From: Marimonas arenosa
GTDB taxonomy: Bacteria; Pseudomonadota; Alphaproteobacteria; Rhodobacterales; Rhodobacteraceae
Direction: 5' to 3'
NCBI RefSeq assembly: GCF_030848945.1
Contig: NZ_JANHAX010000001.1
Coordinates: 372,001 to 436,000 of the forward strand
DNA length: 64,000 nucleotides
The notes under the pieces are model-generated. The model saw only the letters and a list, made by a program, of their open reading frames with translations, was not told where the DNA came from and made no database searches. The stretch's first letter is position 1, and each line of letters begins with the position of its first letter. The translations under genes were made by a program, and so were the position numbers. Below are positions 6,552-16,369 of this stretch, one piece after another.

Positions 6552-8045
6552 ATGCGCGATGTCCATGCCCCGCTCTGGCTGCTGATCCTTCTGCAGGGCG
6601 CCGTCTCGGCGGCGTCTCTGGTGGTCGAAATCGTGGCCGGTCGGACGCTGGCACCTTATGTCGGGATGTCACTTTATACTTGGACCTCGGTCATCGCCGT
6701 GGTCCTGGCGGGGTTTTCGCTGGGCCACTGGATCGGCGGGCGGTTGGCCGAACGTCGCGCCGTCTCGGCGCTCGCGGCCACCGGCTGGGCCTTGATCGCT
6801 GCGGCCCTGACCACCGCGCTGGCGCTCGCCGCCCTGCAGGCGCTCGCGGGTCCCGTACTGGCCGCGATCGGTCACCCGATCTGGGGCATTGCGGCGCTGG
6901 CAACGCTGGTGTTTTTCCTGCCCTCGACCTTTGCCGGCATCCCCGCGCCGGTGCTGGCCAAGGTTGCGGTCGACACCCAGACCAGGCCCGGTCAGGCGCT
7001 CGGTGCGATCTTCGCTGCCGGCGCCATCGGCGCTATCGCAGGAACGCTGCTGGCTGGTTTCCTGTTCATCTCCTGGCTCGGCTCGGCCCTGACCCTGGCC
7101 TGCGTGACAGTGACCTACCTGCTGGCGGCACTGGTCAGTTTCCGCCTCGCCGGCACGCCGCTGGCGCCGCCGCTTCTGGCTGCGCTCGTCGCCCTCGGTC
7201 TGGCGGGAGCCGCTCTCGCTGCCCCGGCGCCTTGCACGGTGGAAAGTCGCTATTTCTGCCTGCGCTCTGTCGATGTCTCGGCCAATCCCGATCAGCCCGC
7301 CCGGCTAATGGTAATCGACCACCTCGCCCACGGCATCTCGGCCCGCGATGCGCCGCTGGTGCAGTTCACCGAACACGCCGCCATGCTTGATGCGCTGGCC
7401 CGGCTGCGCGCTCCGCGCCCGGACTTCACCAGTTTCTTCATCGGCGGCGGCTCCTATTCGATTCCCCGCGCCTTTCACCTGCGCGGCACCGGCGCCCGAG
7501 TCGTGGCCGAAATCGACCCGGCGGTCACGGCGATGGCGGTGCGCGATTTCTGGTTTGATCCGACCACCGCCACGATCCTGCACATGGACGCGCGCCGTGC
7601 CCTGCGCGAGCGGCCCGACCGCTATGACGTGATCGTCGGCGACGCCTTCACCGATGTCGCCGTTCCCGCCCACCTGGTCACACGCGAGTTTTTCCAACTG
7701 GCGCAATCGCGCCTGACCCCGGACGGCACCTTCCTGATGAACGTGATTGACTACGAAGGCCGCCTGTACGCGCTGGCCTCGGTCGTGCGCACGGCGCGCG
7801 CGGTCTTTCCATCGGTCGAGGTCTGGACCAACACCACCGCGCCCGAACCCGGCGGACGCGTGGTGTTCGTCATCGCCGCCGGGGCGGAACGTAGCCCGGC
7901 CTCGCGCGTTACCGTCCCAGCGCCGGACCGCACCACTTTCGGGGCGATGGACCCAGGTTGGATCGCCGATCTTTCAGAAAAAGCCGGAATAACCCTGACC
8001 GATGACTTCGCGCCAATCGACAGGTTAATAGGACGGCCGGACTAG
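6552..8045 (+). CDS. Fused membrane transporter-like / spermidine-synthase-like protein
   Basis: The 497-residue protein has two parts. Residues about 5-215 form six to eight hydrophobic helices starting LLILLQGAVSAASLVVEIVA, the hallmark of 'fused MFS/spermidine synthase' proteins. Residues about 225-497 form a Rossmann methyltransferase-like domain of the spermidine-synthase family, with FIGGGSYSIPRAF (cosubstrate loop), VVAEIDPAV (acidic ribose-binding residue), MDARRAL and YDVIVGDAF. True aminopropyl transfer is not proven for such fusions; it may modify an unknown small molecule at the membrane. The stop codon lies in the loop of a perfect 13-bp hairpin. Confidence 0.85.
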   Translation: MRDVHAPLWLLILLQGAVSAASLVVEIVAGRTLAPYVGMSLYTWTSVIAVVLAGFSLGHWIGGRLAERRAVSALAATGWALIAAALTTALALAALQALAGPVLAAIGHPIWGIAALATLVFFLPSTFAGIPAPVLAKVAVDTQTRPGQALGAIFAAGAIGAIAGTLLAGFLFISWLGSALTLACVTVTYLLAALVSFRLAGTPLAPPLLAALVALGLAGAALAAPAPCTVESRYFCLRSVDVSANPDQPARLMVIDHLAHGISARDAPLVQFTEHAAMLDALARLRAPRPDFTSFFIGGGSYSIPRAFHLRGTGARVVAEIDPAVTAMAVRDFWFDPTTATILHMDARRALRERPDRYDVIVGDAFTDVAVPAHLVTREFFQLAQSRLTPDGTFLMNVIDYEGRLYALASVVRTARAVFPSVEVWTNTTAPEPGGRVVFVIAAGAERSPASRVTVPAPDRTTFGAMDPGWIADLSEKAGITLTDDFAPIDRLIGRPD

Positions 8046-8060
8046 TCGTCCGGCCGTCCT
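8030..8060. terminator. Perfect 13-bp hairpin, probable bidirectional terminator
   Basis: AGGACGGCCGGAC and GTCCGGCCGTCCT pair perfectly around the loop TAGTC, which contains the stop codon of the spermidine-synthase-like gene. There is no long U-run. It lies between convergent genes and would form on either transcript. Confidence 0.7.
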
Positions 8061-8092
8061 GTGAGGTAAGACTGTTCCCGGCTGTTGCCGGA

Positions 8093-8224
8093 TCAGTTCA
8101 CTTGGTTACCGTACTTGTCGTAGACCGGTTCCGGCTCCACCATCACCACGGGCTCATCCTGCTGACCGCAGGACGCGAGGATCGATACGCCGACGAGGAA
8201 GAGGGCAGCTTTGAAAAATTTCAT
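8093..8224 (-). CDS. Small lipoprotein, 43 residues
   Basis: This reading frame encodes a 43-residue precursor. MKFFKAALFLVGVSILASCG is a full lipoprotein signal with lipobox LAS-C (Cys19). The mature part has only 25 residues, QQDEP... rich in Pro, Val and Glu, ending YDKYGNQVN. A ribosome site (GGAGC) precedes ATG. It follows sufS by about 120 bp and may be transcribed with the suf operon or from its own promoter. Mature sequences like EPEPVYDKYGN recur in tiny roseobacter lipoproteins of unknown function, from memory. No function is assigned. Confidence 0.8.
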   Translation of the reverse strand: MKFFKAALFLVGVSILASCGQQDEPVVMVEPEPVYDKYGNQVN

Positions 8225-8341
8225 GATTGAGCTCCGTATTTTGCAGATGCAACAAGCTTAACGTCGGTTGCGACGCGAGTCGATTGTTCAAATGCAACGC
8301 TGGGCAATTTCCTGCCCGCTGGTGCCGATTTAACGCGGTCG

Positions 8342-9562
8342 TCAGCCGAAAAGCTGGTGCGCCAGCTCCAGCGCCTCGATCAGCGTGTCGACCTCCTCGC
8401 GCGTGTTGTAGAGTCCGAAGCTCGCCCTGCAGGTCGCGGTCACGCCGAACTGTTCCATCAGCGGCCCGGCACAATGGTGCCCGGCGCGCACGGCCACGCC
8501 CTTCTTGTCGAGGATGGTCGAGAGGTCATGGGCATGCGCGGCCCCTTCCATGGTGAACGAAAAGATCGCCGCCTTGCCCGGCGCCGTGCCCTGCAGCCCC
8601 AGCCAGTTCAGCCCCTTGAGCCGCTCGCCGGCATAGGCCGCAAGTTCCGCCTCATGCGCGGCAATCTTGTCCATCCCCAGATCCATCAGGTACTCCAGGG
8701 CCACGCCCATCCCGATCTGCTGCACGATTCCCGGCGTACCGGCCTCGAACTTCATTGGCGGATCGTTGTAGATCACCTCGTCGCGGCTGACTTCCTTGAT
8801 CATGTCGCCGCCACCGAGAAAGGGCCGCATCTCGTCCATCCGCTCCTTGCGGATGTAGATCGCACCCGAGCCCGACGGCCCGTAAAGCTTGTGTCCGGTG
8901 ATGGGATAGAAATCGCAGCCCAAGTCCTCGACATCGACCGGCATATGCACCGCTCCCTGGCTGCCGTCGACCAGCACCGGCACGCCCTTTGCACGCGCCG
9001 CATGGCAGATCGTCTTTACGTCAACAACGGTGCCCAACACGTTGGAAACATGGGTGATCGCTACCAGCTTTGTCTTCGGTCCCACAGCGTCGATCACGGC
9101 CTGCGGGTCAAGCGCTCCGGTCGCGTCACAGTCGACCCATTTCAGCACCACGCCAAGCCGCTCGCGCAGGAAATGCCAGGGCACGATATTGGCGTGATGC
9201 TCCATCACGCTGAGAACGATCTCGTCGCCGGCCTGCATCCGCGGCGCGGCCCAGGCATAGGATACCAGGTTGATCCCTTCGGTGGTGCCGGAGGTGAAAA
9301 CGATTTCGTTCTCGTCCGCCGCGCCCAGGAACTTCGCCACGATCCCGCGCACCGCCTCGTATTTCTCGGTGGCCAGGTTGGAAAGGTAGTGCAGCCCACG
9401 GTGCACGTTGGAATATTCTTGGGAGTAGGCCCGTGTCACCGCTTCGATGACGCATTTCGGCTTTTGGGCCGAAGCGCCATTATCGAGATAAACCAAAGGC
9501 TTGCCATTCACTTCTCGCGAAAGGATGGGAAAATCAGCGCGGATCTTCTCAACGTCATACAT
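8342..9562 (-). CDS. sufS: Cysteine desulfurase SufS
   Basis: This encodes 406 residues of the group II (SufS/CsdB) cysteine desulfurases, which release sulfur from cysteine for SufBCD. The PLP lysine is K225 in ITGHKLYGPSG, and the persulfide cysteine is C364 in RAGHHCAGPL, with the short active-site loop typical of SufS. THVSNVLGT is the cofactor-binding strand. The start is set at 9562, after the strong ribosome site AGGAGG, giving MYDVEKIRADFP; an upstream in-frame start lacks support. It overlaps the end of the Yip1-like gene by 8 bp and is the last suf gene here. No sufE, sufA or sufT is found downstream. Confidence 0.97.
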   Translation of the reverse strand: MYDVEKIRADFPILSREVNGKPLVYLDNGASAQKPKCVIEAVTRAYSQEYSNVHRGLHYLSNLATEKYEAVRGIVAKFLGAADENEIVFTSGTTEGINLVSYAWAAPRMQAGDEIVLSVMEHHANIVPWHFLRERLGVVLKWVDCDATGALDPQAVIDAVGPKTKLVAITHVSNVLGTVVDVKTICHAARAKGVPVLVDGSQGAVHMPVDVEDLGCDFYPITGHKLYGPSGSGAIYIRKERMDEMRPFLGGGDMIKEVSRDEVIYNDPPMKFEAGTPGIVQQIGMGVALEYLMDLGMDKIAAHEAELAAYAGERLKGLNWLGLQGTAPGKAAIFSFTMEGAAHAHDLSTILDKKGVAVRAGHHCAGPLMEQFGVTATCRASFGLYNTREEVDTLIEALELAHQLFG

Positions 9563-10181
9563 TTCCCATTCCTCCTTCTGCGCCCGCGCCCAACAGGACC
9601 AGGACAACAACCATGATTGCGAACAGCATCGCTGGCCCTAACAGCAGCGTGCCCACCGCCTTGAGCGGATTGCCGAAGCCATGAACCCGGTCGACGAAGG
9701 CAACCAGGATCCACAGGCCAAGAAGACTGATGGCGAATTCAATGAGCCCCGCCAAAGGCGCCGAGACCAGCGCCAGCAACAGAATCAGCACCATCGCGGA
9801 GGTCTGCAGCACCTGAAGCCAAAGGAACACCGCCGCCATGTCGTGCAACTCGCCCTCTCCGCCCAGAAGCCGCCCGGCCCAGTGCAGGATGTTGATCGCC
9901 AGCACGATCGAGCCGGCGAAAAGGACGGCCAAAAGCGCCGGCCGCGCCACGAAGCGCGCCATCCGTTGCTGGAAGGCCAGAACCTCAGGATCCGGCGATG
10001 GCATCGGCGGGAAGACCTGCCACGACAGCCAGATGGACAGCGCCATCAGGGCCGCCACCAGAACGACCATGCTCCACAGCATCGCATGAGACAGGTTGCG
10101 GCGCAGCGCCATGATCTTCTCCGCCGCCTGTTTCGGATCGAAAATCGTCAATTTAACAAGAGCTTGCCAGTCGACCGTCAT
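9555..10181 (-). CDS. Yip1-like integral membrane protein
   Basis: The 208-residue membrane protein starts MTVDWQALVKLTIFDPKQAA and has about five hydrophobic helices. The pattern of a cytosolic lead followed by clustered helices fits the Yip1 domain. The start is fixed by the ribosome site GGAGGT and by the ATGA overlap with the preceding gene. Its place between sufD and sufS is a recurring feature of rhodobacterial suf operons, from memory. A role in Fe-S assembly is not established; it may only share the transcript. Confidence 0.75.
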   Translation of the reverse strand: MTVDWQALVKLTIFDPKQAAEKIMALRRNLSHAMLWSMVVLVAALMALSIWLSWQVFPPMPSPDPEVLAFQQRMARFVARPALLAVLFAGSIVLAINILHWAGRLLGGEGELHDMAAVFLWLQVLQTSAMVLILLLALVSAPLAGLIEFAISLLGLWILVAFVDRVHGFGNPLKAVGTLLLGPAMLFAIMVVVLVLLGAGAEGGMGNV

Positions 10182-10660
10182 GTTGACCTCCGGGCTTCGG
10201 CCAGCCCTGACATCCAGAACCACAGAAAGGTGAAACACCACAGCACCCCGACCACTGTCAGGCCCGGCCCCGATCCCGCGAACCCGGCCATCAACCCCCA
10301 AAGCAGGATCAGCGGCCCCGAGGCCAGGAGCGCCCAGAACAGCGCCATCCGCGCTGCAAAAGGCTCCCCCGTCCCGCCGGTCGCCCGCAGTAGCCAGTGG
10401 CTGAGCAGCGCCAGGGTATAGAACACCAGCGGCATGATCAGCAGCCACGCCATCAGCGTGCCGCCCAATTTCATGGTCAGATCGCCGCCTGTCAGATGCG
10501 ACTCGCGCGCCAAACGCGGCCATTGCGCCACGAACACCACGGCGCAGCCCGCCATCAGGATGGCGAGCGCCCGGTCCTCGCGCGGACCGGCCGCGATGAT
10601 TCGGCGAATCACCCGGCGCGGCCCGCGATAGGTGGCCACGATATCGGTGACCACCGACAT
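10178..10660 (-). CDS. Second Yip1-like membrane protein
   Basis: The 160-residue protein begins MSVVTDIVATYRGPRRVIRRIIAAG, a basic amphipathic lead, and then has about four transmembrane helices (for example MAWLLIMPLVFYTLALLSHW). It is similar in plan to the next gene downstream and probably a distant paralogue. It overlaps sufD by one base and the downstream gene by ATGA, so the four genes sufD-yip-yip-sufS form one translationally coupled unit. Confidence 0.7.
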   Translation of the reverse strand: MSVVTDIVATYRGPRRVIRRIIAAGPREDRALAILMAGCAVVFVAQWPRLARESHLTGGDLTMKLGGTLMAWLLIMPLVFYTLALLSHWLLRATGGTGEPFAARMALFWALLASGPLILLWGLMAGFAGSGPGLTVVGVLWCFTFLWFWMSGLAEARRST

Positions 10661-11972
10661 CAGCCGCGGCGATGCCGCTTCAGCCAGCCCTCCAGCCGGC
10701 CGACGATCTCCTCGGCCAGCCGCGGATCCTCGATCTCGTCCACCGCCTCCGCCAGGAAGGCCAGCGTCAGCAGGTCGGTCGCGTCATTCGTCGGCACCCC
10801 GCGCGAGCGCAGATAGAACAGCGCTTCCTCGTCGATCGCGCCCGAGGTAGAGCCGTGCGAACAGGCAACGTCATCGGCATAGATCTCAAGCTCCGGCTTG
10901 GCCAGGAACTGGCTGTCCTCGTCCAGAAGCAGCGATTGCGACTTCTGATAGCCGTCGGTCTTCTGCGCGCCCGGCTGAACCAGGATCTTGCCCTGGAACA
11001 CGCCGGTCGCACCGTTGCGCAGCACCTTCTTGAACACCTGCCGGCTTTCGCAGGCTTCGGCGTCGTGGGTGACGAAGACCGTATCGTCGTGATGGAACGC
11101 ACCGTCGCCCAGGCAGGCGCCGGCAACATGGGCCACCGCCTCGTCGCCGGTGAATTCGACAACGCATTCATTGCGCGTCAGCACGCCGTTGACCGTCAAC
11201 GTGAAGCTCTTGAAGGTGCTCTCCTTACCCAGCCGCGCGAAGATATGGGTCGCCGCCCGGCGCTCGTGATCGCGGCCCTGGGCCCGGACATGATGGAAGC
11301 CCGCACCATCAGCGACGTCGACCTCAAGCACCTTGTTGAACCGCGCCGCCGCCGGGCCGTTCTCCAGCAGTGTCAGGTCGGCGCCCGGCTCCAGCTTGAT
11401 CACGTGGTGCAGCACCGCATCCGAGCTATCGGAACCATGCCGATAGATCAGGCTCACCGGTTTCTCGGCCCGGCCCGTCACCCGGATCAGCACGCCATCG
11501 CTGGCCAGCGCGGTATTGAGCGTCGCCAGGGGGCGTTCCACCGGGTTCTGGCCGCGCGCTTCCAGCACGCCGTAAAGCTCCTTGCCCCAGTGGATATCAG
11601 CCGCGCCGGCCTCGGCCAGCCGCTCGACCTCAACCCCTGCCAGTTCCAGCGGATCGGACTCGTCGGCCGAAAACACCCCGTCGACAAAGACGATCTTCAC
11701 CCGGTCGATGCCATCGAACACCGGCGTTTCCTCTGGATCGAACACCCCGGCCTTGGGCGCCTCGGCCTGGGTCAGCGTGTCTGGACGGGTGTATTTCCAG
11801 TACTCGTCCCGCCGTCCCGGCAGGCCCATCTGGCGCAGCCGGGCCAGCGCGTCCTCGCGCGCCGCTGTGATCCAGGCGCCGCCCGCCGGCAGCGCCACCC
11901 CTTCCAGCCGTTCGGCCGTCGCCGACAGCTTGGCCTCTTTCAGCTGTGCGCGTCTCGACTGGGCCGGGGCAC

Positions 11973-11976
<4 letters not shown>
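10660..11976 (-). CDS. sufD: Fe-S cluster assembly protein SufD
   Basis: The 438-residue protein has the SufB/SufD beta-helix fold. Its C-terminal block VACSHGSTSGAIDEEALFYLRSRGV carries the conserved His of the SufB-SufD interface where the nascent cluster is thought to form, followed by the DLLTLAFLAE helix. The N-terminal half contains LGLPGRRDEYWKYTRPDTL, typical of SufD (WKYT). It partners SufB and the ATPase SufC. It overlaps sufC by ATGA at its start and the first Yip1-like gene at its end. Confidence 0.95.
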
Positions 11977-12731
<755 letters not shown>

Positions 12732-12809
12732 GTCGCGTTTCCTTTCATATGCACGCGCCGACGCGGCCGCCTTGCGGCGGCCTCGCGGCAGGTTGTTCTG
12801 TTTCGGGTG

Positions 12810-13355
12810 TTATCCCAGCGAAAGCTGGCTGAGCGGAATCGAGGTTCCGCGGAAATACAGCGTGCCGGGCCGTGTCTGCGCCCGCACTTCCTCGACCCAG
12901 CCGGTCGAGAAGACCTGCGCCCAGGGTTCGGGCGCGATGTGCACGAGGTTGTGTGACATGCTTATGCCTGCGGCCAGCCCGGCCAGGCAGAGCAAGAGGT
13001 GCGTCTTGGCGTTGAGATTGAAGAACAGCTTTGCGAACAGCACCATCAGCAGCGCGACCACCGATTGCGCCGCCAGGATGTAGTCGGGGTCTGAAAACTC
13101 TTCCGGGATCTCGCCGATTCGAAAGGTCAGGTACTGTGCCAGAACGAAGGACAGCGCTCCCACGGTCAGCGCCAGCGGCAGCTTCAGAAACCAGGCTGCG
13201 ATCCCCGGGCCACGGCGCGGATTGTGCACCTGCAGCCGGGCATGCCGCCGATCGGCGTTGAACACCTCGGCCACGCCGCCGCCCCGCGTCTCGATGCGCG
13301 CGACGCGTGCAGCGAATTCCGCTTTGCCCTGCGTCGTCCAAGCCATCGGTATCAC
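12810..13355 (-). CDS. Hypothetical membrane protein of the suf operon
   Basis: This encodes 181 residues (178 from the second Met). The N-terminal 60 residues are soluble and basic (RVARIETRGGGVAEVFNAD), then come three hydrophobic segments (LALTVGALSFVLAQYLTF, ILAAQSVVALLMVLFAKLFF, LLLCLAGLAAGISM). I do not recognise a named family. It lies between ybjQ and sufC in the same direction; a 143-bp upstream gap with a small dyad could hold an internal promoter. A role in Fe-S assembly is only suggested by position. Confidence 0.65.
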   Translation of the reverse strand: MIPMAWTTQGKAEFAARVARIETRGGGVAEVFNADRRHARLQVHNPRRGPGIAAWFLKLPLALTVGALSFVLAQYLTFRIGEIPEEFSDPDYILAAQSVVALLMVLFAKLFFNLNAKTHLLLCLAGLAAGISMSHNLVHIAPEPWAQVFSTGWVEEVRAQTRPGTLYFRGTSIPLSQLSLG

Positions 13356-13498
13356 CCGTTCCCGAATATTGTCCCCTTGAAAAGCTTAGGATCGAAAAAA
13401 GGCAATCCCGCGGCGAAAGCGCGGAAAAAAACGCATAATACCCGACTGGGAGACTGCCCGTTGAAGATAATGGGAGATTGCAGGTCATCGTCGGTGTC

Positions 13499-13813
13499 TC
13501 AGTCTACCACCACCGCCGTGCCGCTGGCCGAAACCATCAGCATCGACTGGCCGACCACCTCATAGTCGAGATCGACCCCGACCACGGCATTCGCGCCCAA
13601 TGCGCGGGCCTTGTCTTCCAACTCGCGCAGTGCCGTCTGGCGGCCGTCCTCGAGCTTGGATTCATAGGCGCCTGACCGGCCACCGACGATATCGGTGATC
13701 GACGCAAAGACATCGCGCACCACGTTGGCGCCCATGATCGCCTCGCCAACGACAATGCCGCGGTAATCCCGGATGGTATTGCCTTCGATATTGGGGGTTG
13801 TGGTCACGATCAT
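13499..13813 (-). CDS. YbjQ / UPF0145 family protein
   Basis: The 104-residue protein has the full UPF0145 pattern: [11 protein letters not shown], then [17 protein letters not shown], then [28 protein letters not shown]. The family forms pentameric dodecin-like assemblies and is sometimes described as heavy-metal binding; its function is not settled. Its start overlaps the stop of the 36-residue gene upstream (GCATGATC), so the two are coupled. The ribosome site GAGGAGG lies inside the end of that small gene. Confidence 0.85.
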   Translation of the reverse strand: MIVTTTPNIEGNTIRDYRGIVVGEAIMGANVVRDVFASITDIVGGRSGAYESKLEDGRQTALRELEDKARALGANAVVGVDLDYEVVGQSMLMVSASGTAVVVD

Positions 13814-13920
13814 GCGTTGTCCTCCTCAGGGTTCGGCACCAGCACGAAATTGGCGTAATTCCGATAATGTCGGACCAGGGCGCGCTGGTCGTTTGGTTTG
13901 GGAGCCGTCCGGCGTTTCAT
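13810..13920 (-). CDS. 36-residue protein coupled to fkbM-like and ybjQ genes
   Basis: This very small frame reads [20 protein letters not shown] and ends [12 protein letters not shown]. It overlaps the upstream FkbM-type gene by ATGA and the downstream ybjQ gene by ATGA, with a purine-rich site (AAAGGGGCGG) before its start. Tight coupling on both sides and a basic, non-repetitive composition argue that it is translated. The N-terminus is strongly basic and the tail acidic. Function unknown. Confidence 0.65.
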   Translation of the reverse strand: MKRRTAPKPNDQRALVRHYRNYANFVLVPNPEEDNA

Positions 13921-14798
13921 ATCCGCCCCTTTCCCACCTGTTGCGCCAGCAGAGCGCCATAGCGTTGTGCCGCCACCGCCGCAATCTCGCCCCGGGCCGC
14001 CAAAGCATCCACCGCCGCCGCCGCGAGATCGTAGCTGGCGAATACTGCGTCAGCGAGAATGGCGAGGTGCTTGAGCGCCTCGCTCTTCATTTCGCGGAAT
14101 CCCATGAGGTCGCGCACGAAAACGGCATCGCCGTCCAGAAGCTGGCTGCGCGCCGCCGGCCCATGCATCGTCCGACCCAGCGGGCTGCGCAGTTTTAACT
14201 GCTTGAAAAACAGGAACTTGTGCAGATGATAGCCGGTCTTGCGCAGCTCGGCCATTTGCTCATCCAGAAGCGGCTGGTCGCGGTAGACCGGCACCGCCGC
14301 CACTTCTGTGATCACCGTCAGGGCGCCCCCGAGCACCCGCTTGCCGTGCCGGAACACGTCGCGCTCGCCGCCCTGAATGTCGATCTTGATCAGGTCGGGT
14401 TGCGGCATGTCGATCCCGTCGAGCCGTTCGGTCTCGATCTCGATCCGCTCAACCACATTAAGATCACGCTCGAAGTGACGGGTAAATGGAGTAAATTCTG
14501 GATTCGGCTCCAGCAGAGACGTAAACCCGTCGGTGGCGCAGACAGACAATGTCGCCTTGCCACCCTGCCCGACCGCGGCATTGACGTAATGTTCGGTTTC
14601 GCCGGCCGTTGCGACCAGCCTGTCGAAGGCCGGTTTCTGCGGTTCGAACCCCCAAAGCTCGCAGCCGCCGATCCGCAACAGCGCCCCATAGGGCGGATCA
14701 TCCAGCGGGTTGGCGCCGATATCGACCACACGTGTGCGCCGCTCGGGGCGCAATGCCTCAAGCAGATGCTCCACTCGTGACTGGTCGAATCCGGCCAT
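13917..14798 (-). CDS. FkbM family methyltransferase
   Basis: The 293-residue protein is an S-adenosylmethionine Rossmann methyltransferase. It shows RTRVVDIGANPLDDPPYG (motif I, about residues 23-40), a WGFEPQ acidic strand, and DLIKIDIQGGERDVFRHG, the FkbM signature (IDIQG-E). The start is placed at ATG 14798 (MAGFDQSRVEHLL) with a GAGG site upstream, 22 bp after the sufB stop. FkbM proteins methylate sugars or peptides; the substrate here is unknown. Its insertion in the suf operon is unexpected functionally and may be positional only. Confidence 0.85.
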   Translation of the reverse strand: MAGFDQSRVEHLLEALRPERRTRVVDIGANPLDDPPYGALLRIGGCELWGFEPQKPAFDRLVATAGETEHYVNAAVGQGGKATLSVCATDGFTSLLEPNPEFTPFTRHFERDLNVVERIEIETERLDGIDMPQPDLIKIDIQGGERDVFRHGKRVLGGALTVITEVAAVPVYRDQPLLDEQMAELRKTGYHLHKFLFFKQLKLRSPLGRTMHGPAARSQLLDGDAVFVRDLMGFREMKSEALKHLAILADAVFASYDLAAAAVDALAARGEIAAVAAQRYGALLAQQVGKGRI

Positions 14799-14820
14799 CC
14801 TCGCGTCCTCTGGGTCGGCG

Positions 14821-16344
14821 TCAGCCGACCGAGCCTTCCAGCGAAATCGCCACCAGCTGCTGCGCCTCCATGGCAAACTCCATCGGCAGCGCCTGCAGTA
14901 CCTCCTTGGCGAAACCGTTGACGATCAGCGCCACCGCCTCTTCTTCGTCCATGCCCCGCTGGCGACAATAGAACATCTGCTCGTCGTCCACCTTCGAGGT
15001 CGTCGCCTCGTGCTCGACGCGCGAGGAATTGTTCTTGACCTCGATATAAGGCACCGTGTGTGCGCCGCATCTATCGCCGATCAGAAGGCTGTCGCACTGG
15101 GTATAGTTTCGGCTTGCCTTCGCCTTGGGGTGCATGCTCACGAGCCCGCGATAGGTGTTCTGCGCCACACCCGCCGAGATCCCCTTCGAGACGATCCGCG
15201 ATTTGGTGTTCTTGCCCAGATGCACCATCTTGGTGCCGGTGTCGGCCTGCTGATGGTTGTTGGCGATCGCAATCGAATAGAACTCGCCCTGGCTATCATC
15301 GCCGCGCAGGATGCAGCTGGGATATTTCCACGTCACGGCAGAGCCGGTTTCCACCTGCGTCCACATCACCTTGGAACGATCTCCGCGGCAATCAGCCCGC
15401 TTGGTGACGAAGTTATAGATCCCGCCCTTGCCGTTCTCGTCCCCGGGGAACCAGTTCTGCACGGTCGAATACTTCACCTCGGCATCTTCCTCGACGATGA
15501 TCTCGACCACCGCGGCATGCAGTTGCGCCACGTCGCGCTGCGGCGCCGTGCAGCCCTCGAGATAGGACACGTAGGAGCCCTTGTCGGCGATGATCAAAGT
15601 GCGCTCGAACTGGCCAGTATTCTCGGCGTTGATCCGGAAATAGGTGCTCAACTCCATCGGGCAGCGCACACCCGGCGGCACGTAGACGAACGACCCGTCG
15701 GAAAACACCGCGCTGTTCAGCGTGGCATAGAAATTGTCCGACTGCGGCACGACCGACCCAAGGTATTTCTTCACCAGTTCGGGATGATCCTTGATCGCCT
15801 CGCTGATCGAACAGAAGATCACGCCCGCCTTTTCCAACTCGTCCTTGAAGGTGGTGCCCACCGAGACCGAATCGAAAACCGCGTCCACCGCCACCTTGCG
15901 GCCCTCCGCCGGTGCGGCCTCGGCCCCTTCGACCCCGGCCAGGATCATCTGTTCCTTCAGCGGAATGCCCAGCTTTTCATAGGTCGCCAGCAGTTTCGGG
16001 TCGACCTCGTCCAGCGATTTCGGCTTGGTCTCCATGCTTTTTGGGCGGGCATAGTAATATTGGTCTTGGAAGTCGATTTCCGGATAGTTGACCATTGCCC
16101 AGGTCGGCTCTTCCATCTGCAGCCAGCGCTCGAATGCCTGAAGCCGCCATTCGGTCATCCACGCGGGCTCTTCGTTCTTTTCCGAGATCAGCCGCACGAT
16201 ATCGGGTGACACACCCTTGGGGGCATATTCCATCTCGATCTCGGTTTCCCAGCCGTACTTGTATTTCTCGCCCAGAGAGCGGACGGCCTCGACCGTTTCC
16301 TCCTCGACGCCTTCCTTCACCTGTACGTCATCTGCGCCAGCCAT
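14821..16344 (-). CDS. sufB: Fe-S scaffold protein SufB
   Basis: This 507-residue SufB is full length. It shows [20 protein letters not shown] near the N-terminus, the central SVPVGTTF-like and [20 protein letters not shown] strands, and the C-terminal [19 protein letters not shown] with the conserved Cys (about 426) implicated in cluster assembly. Acceptance of persulfide sulfur and cluster formation occur here with SufC and SufD. It lies 25 bp after the iscS-like gene in the same operon. Confidence 0.97.
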   Translation of the reverse strand: MAGADDVQVKEGVEEETVEAVRSLGEKYKYGWETEIEMEYAPKGVSPDIVRLISEKNEEPAWMTEWRLQAFERWLQMEEPTWAMVNYPEIDFQDQYYYARPKSMETKPKSLDEVDPKLLATYEKLGIPLKEQMILAGVEGAEAAPAEGRKVAVDAVFDSVSVGTTFKDELEKAGVIFCSISEAIKDHPELVKKYLGSVVPQSDNFYATLNSAVFSDGSFVYVPPGVRCPMELSTYFRINAENTGQFERTLIIADKGSYVSYLEGCTAPQRDVAQLHAAVVEIIVEEDAEVKYSTVQNWFPGDENGKGGIYNFVTKRADCRGDRSKVMWTQVETGSAVTWKYPSCILRGDDSQGEFYSIAIANNHQQADTGTKMVHLGKNTKSRIVSKGISAGVAQNTYRGLVSMHPKAKASRNYTQCDSLLIGDRCGAHTVPYIEVKNNSSRVEHEATTSKVDDEQMFYCRQRGMDEEEAVALIVNGFAKEVLQALPMEFAMEAQQLVAISLEGSVG

Positions 16345-16369
16345 ATCTCAACCTTTCGTCCTTTTCGCT

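Noticed and set aside
14710..16209. 499-codon plus-strand frame opposite sufB
   Set aside because: Shadow of sufB; no recognisable motif or ribosome site.
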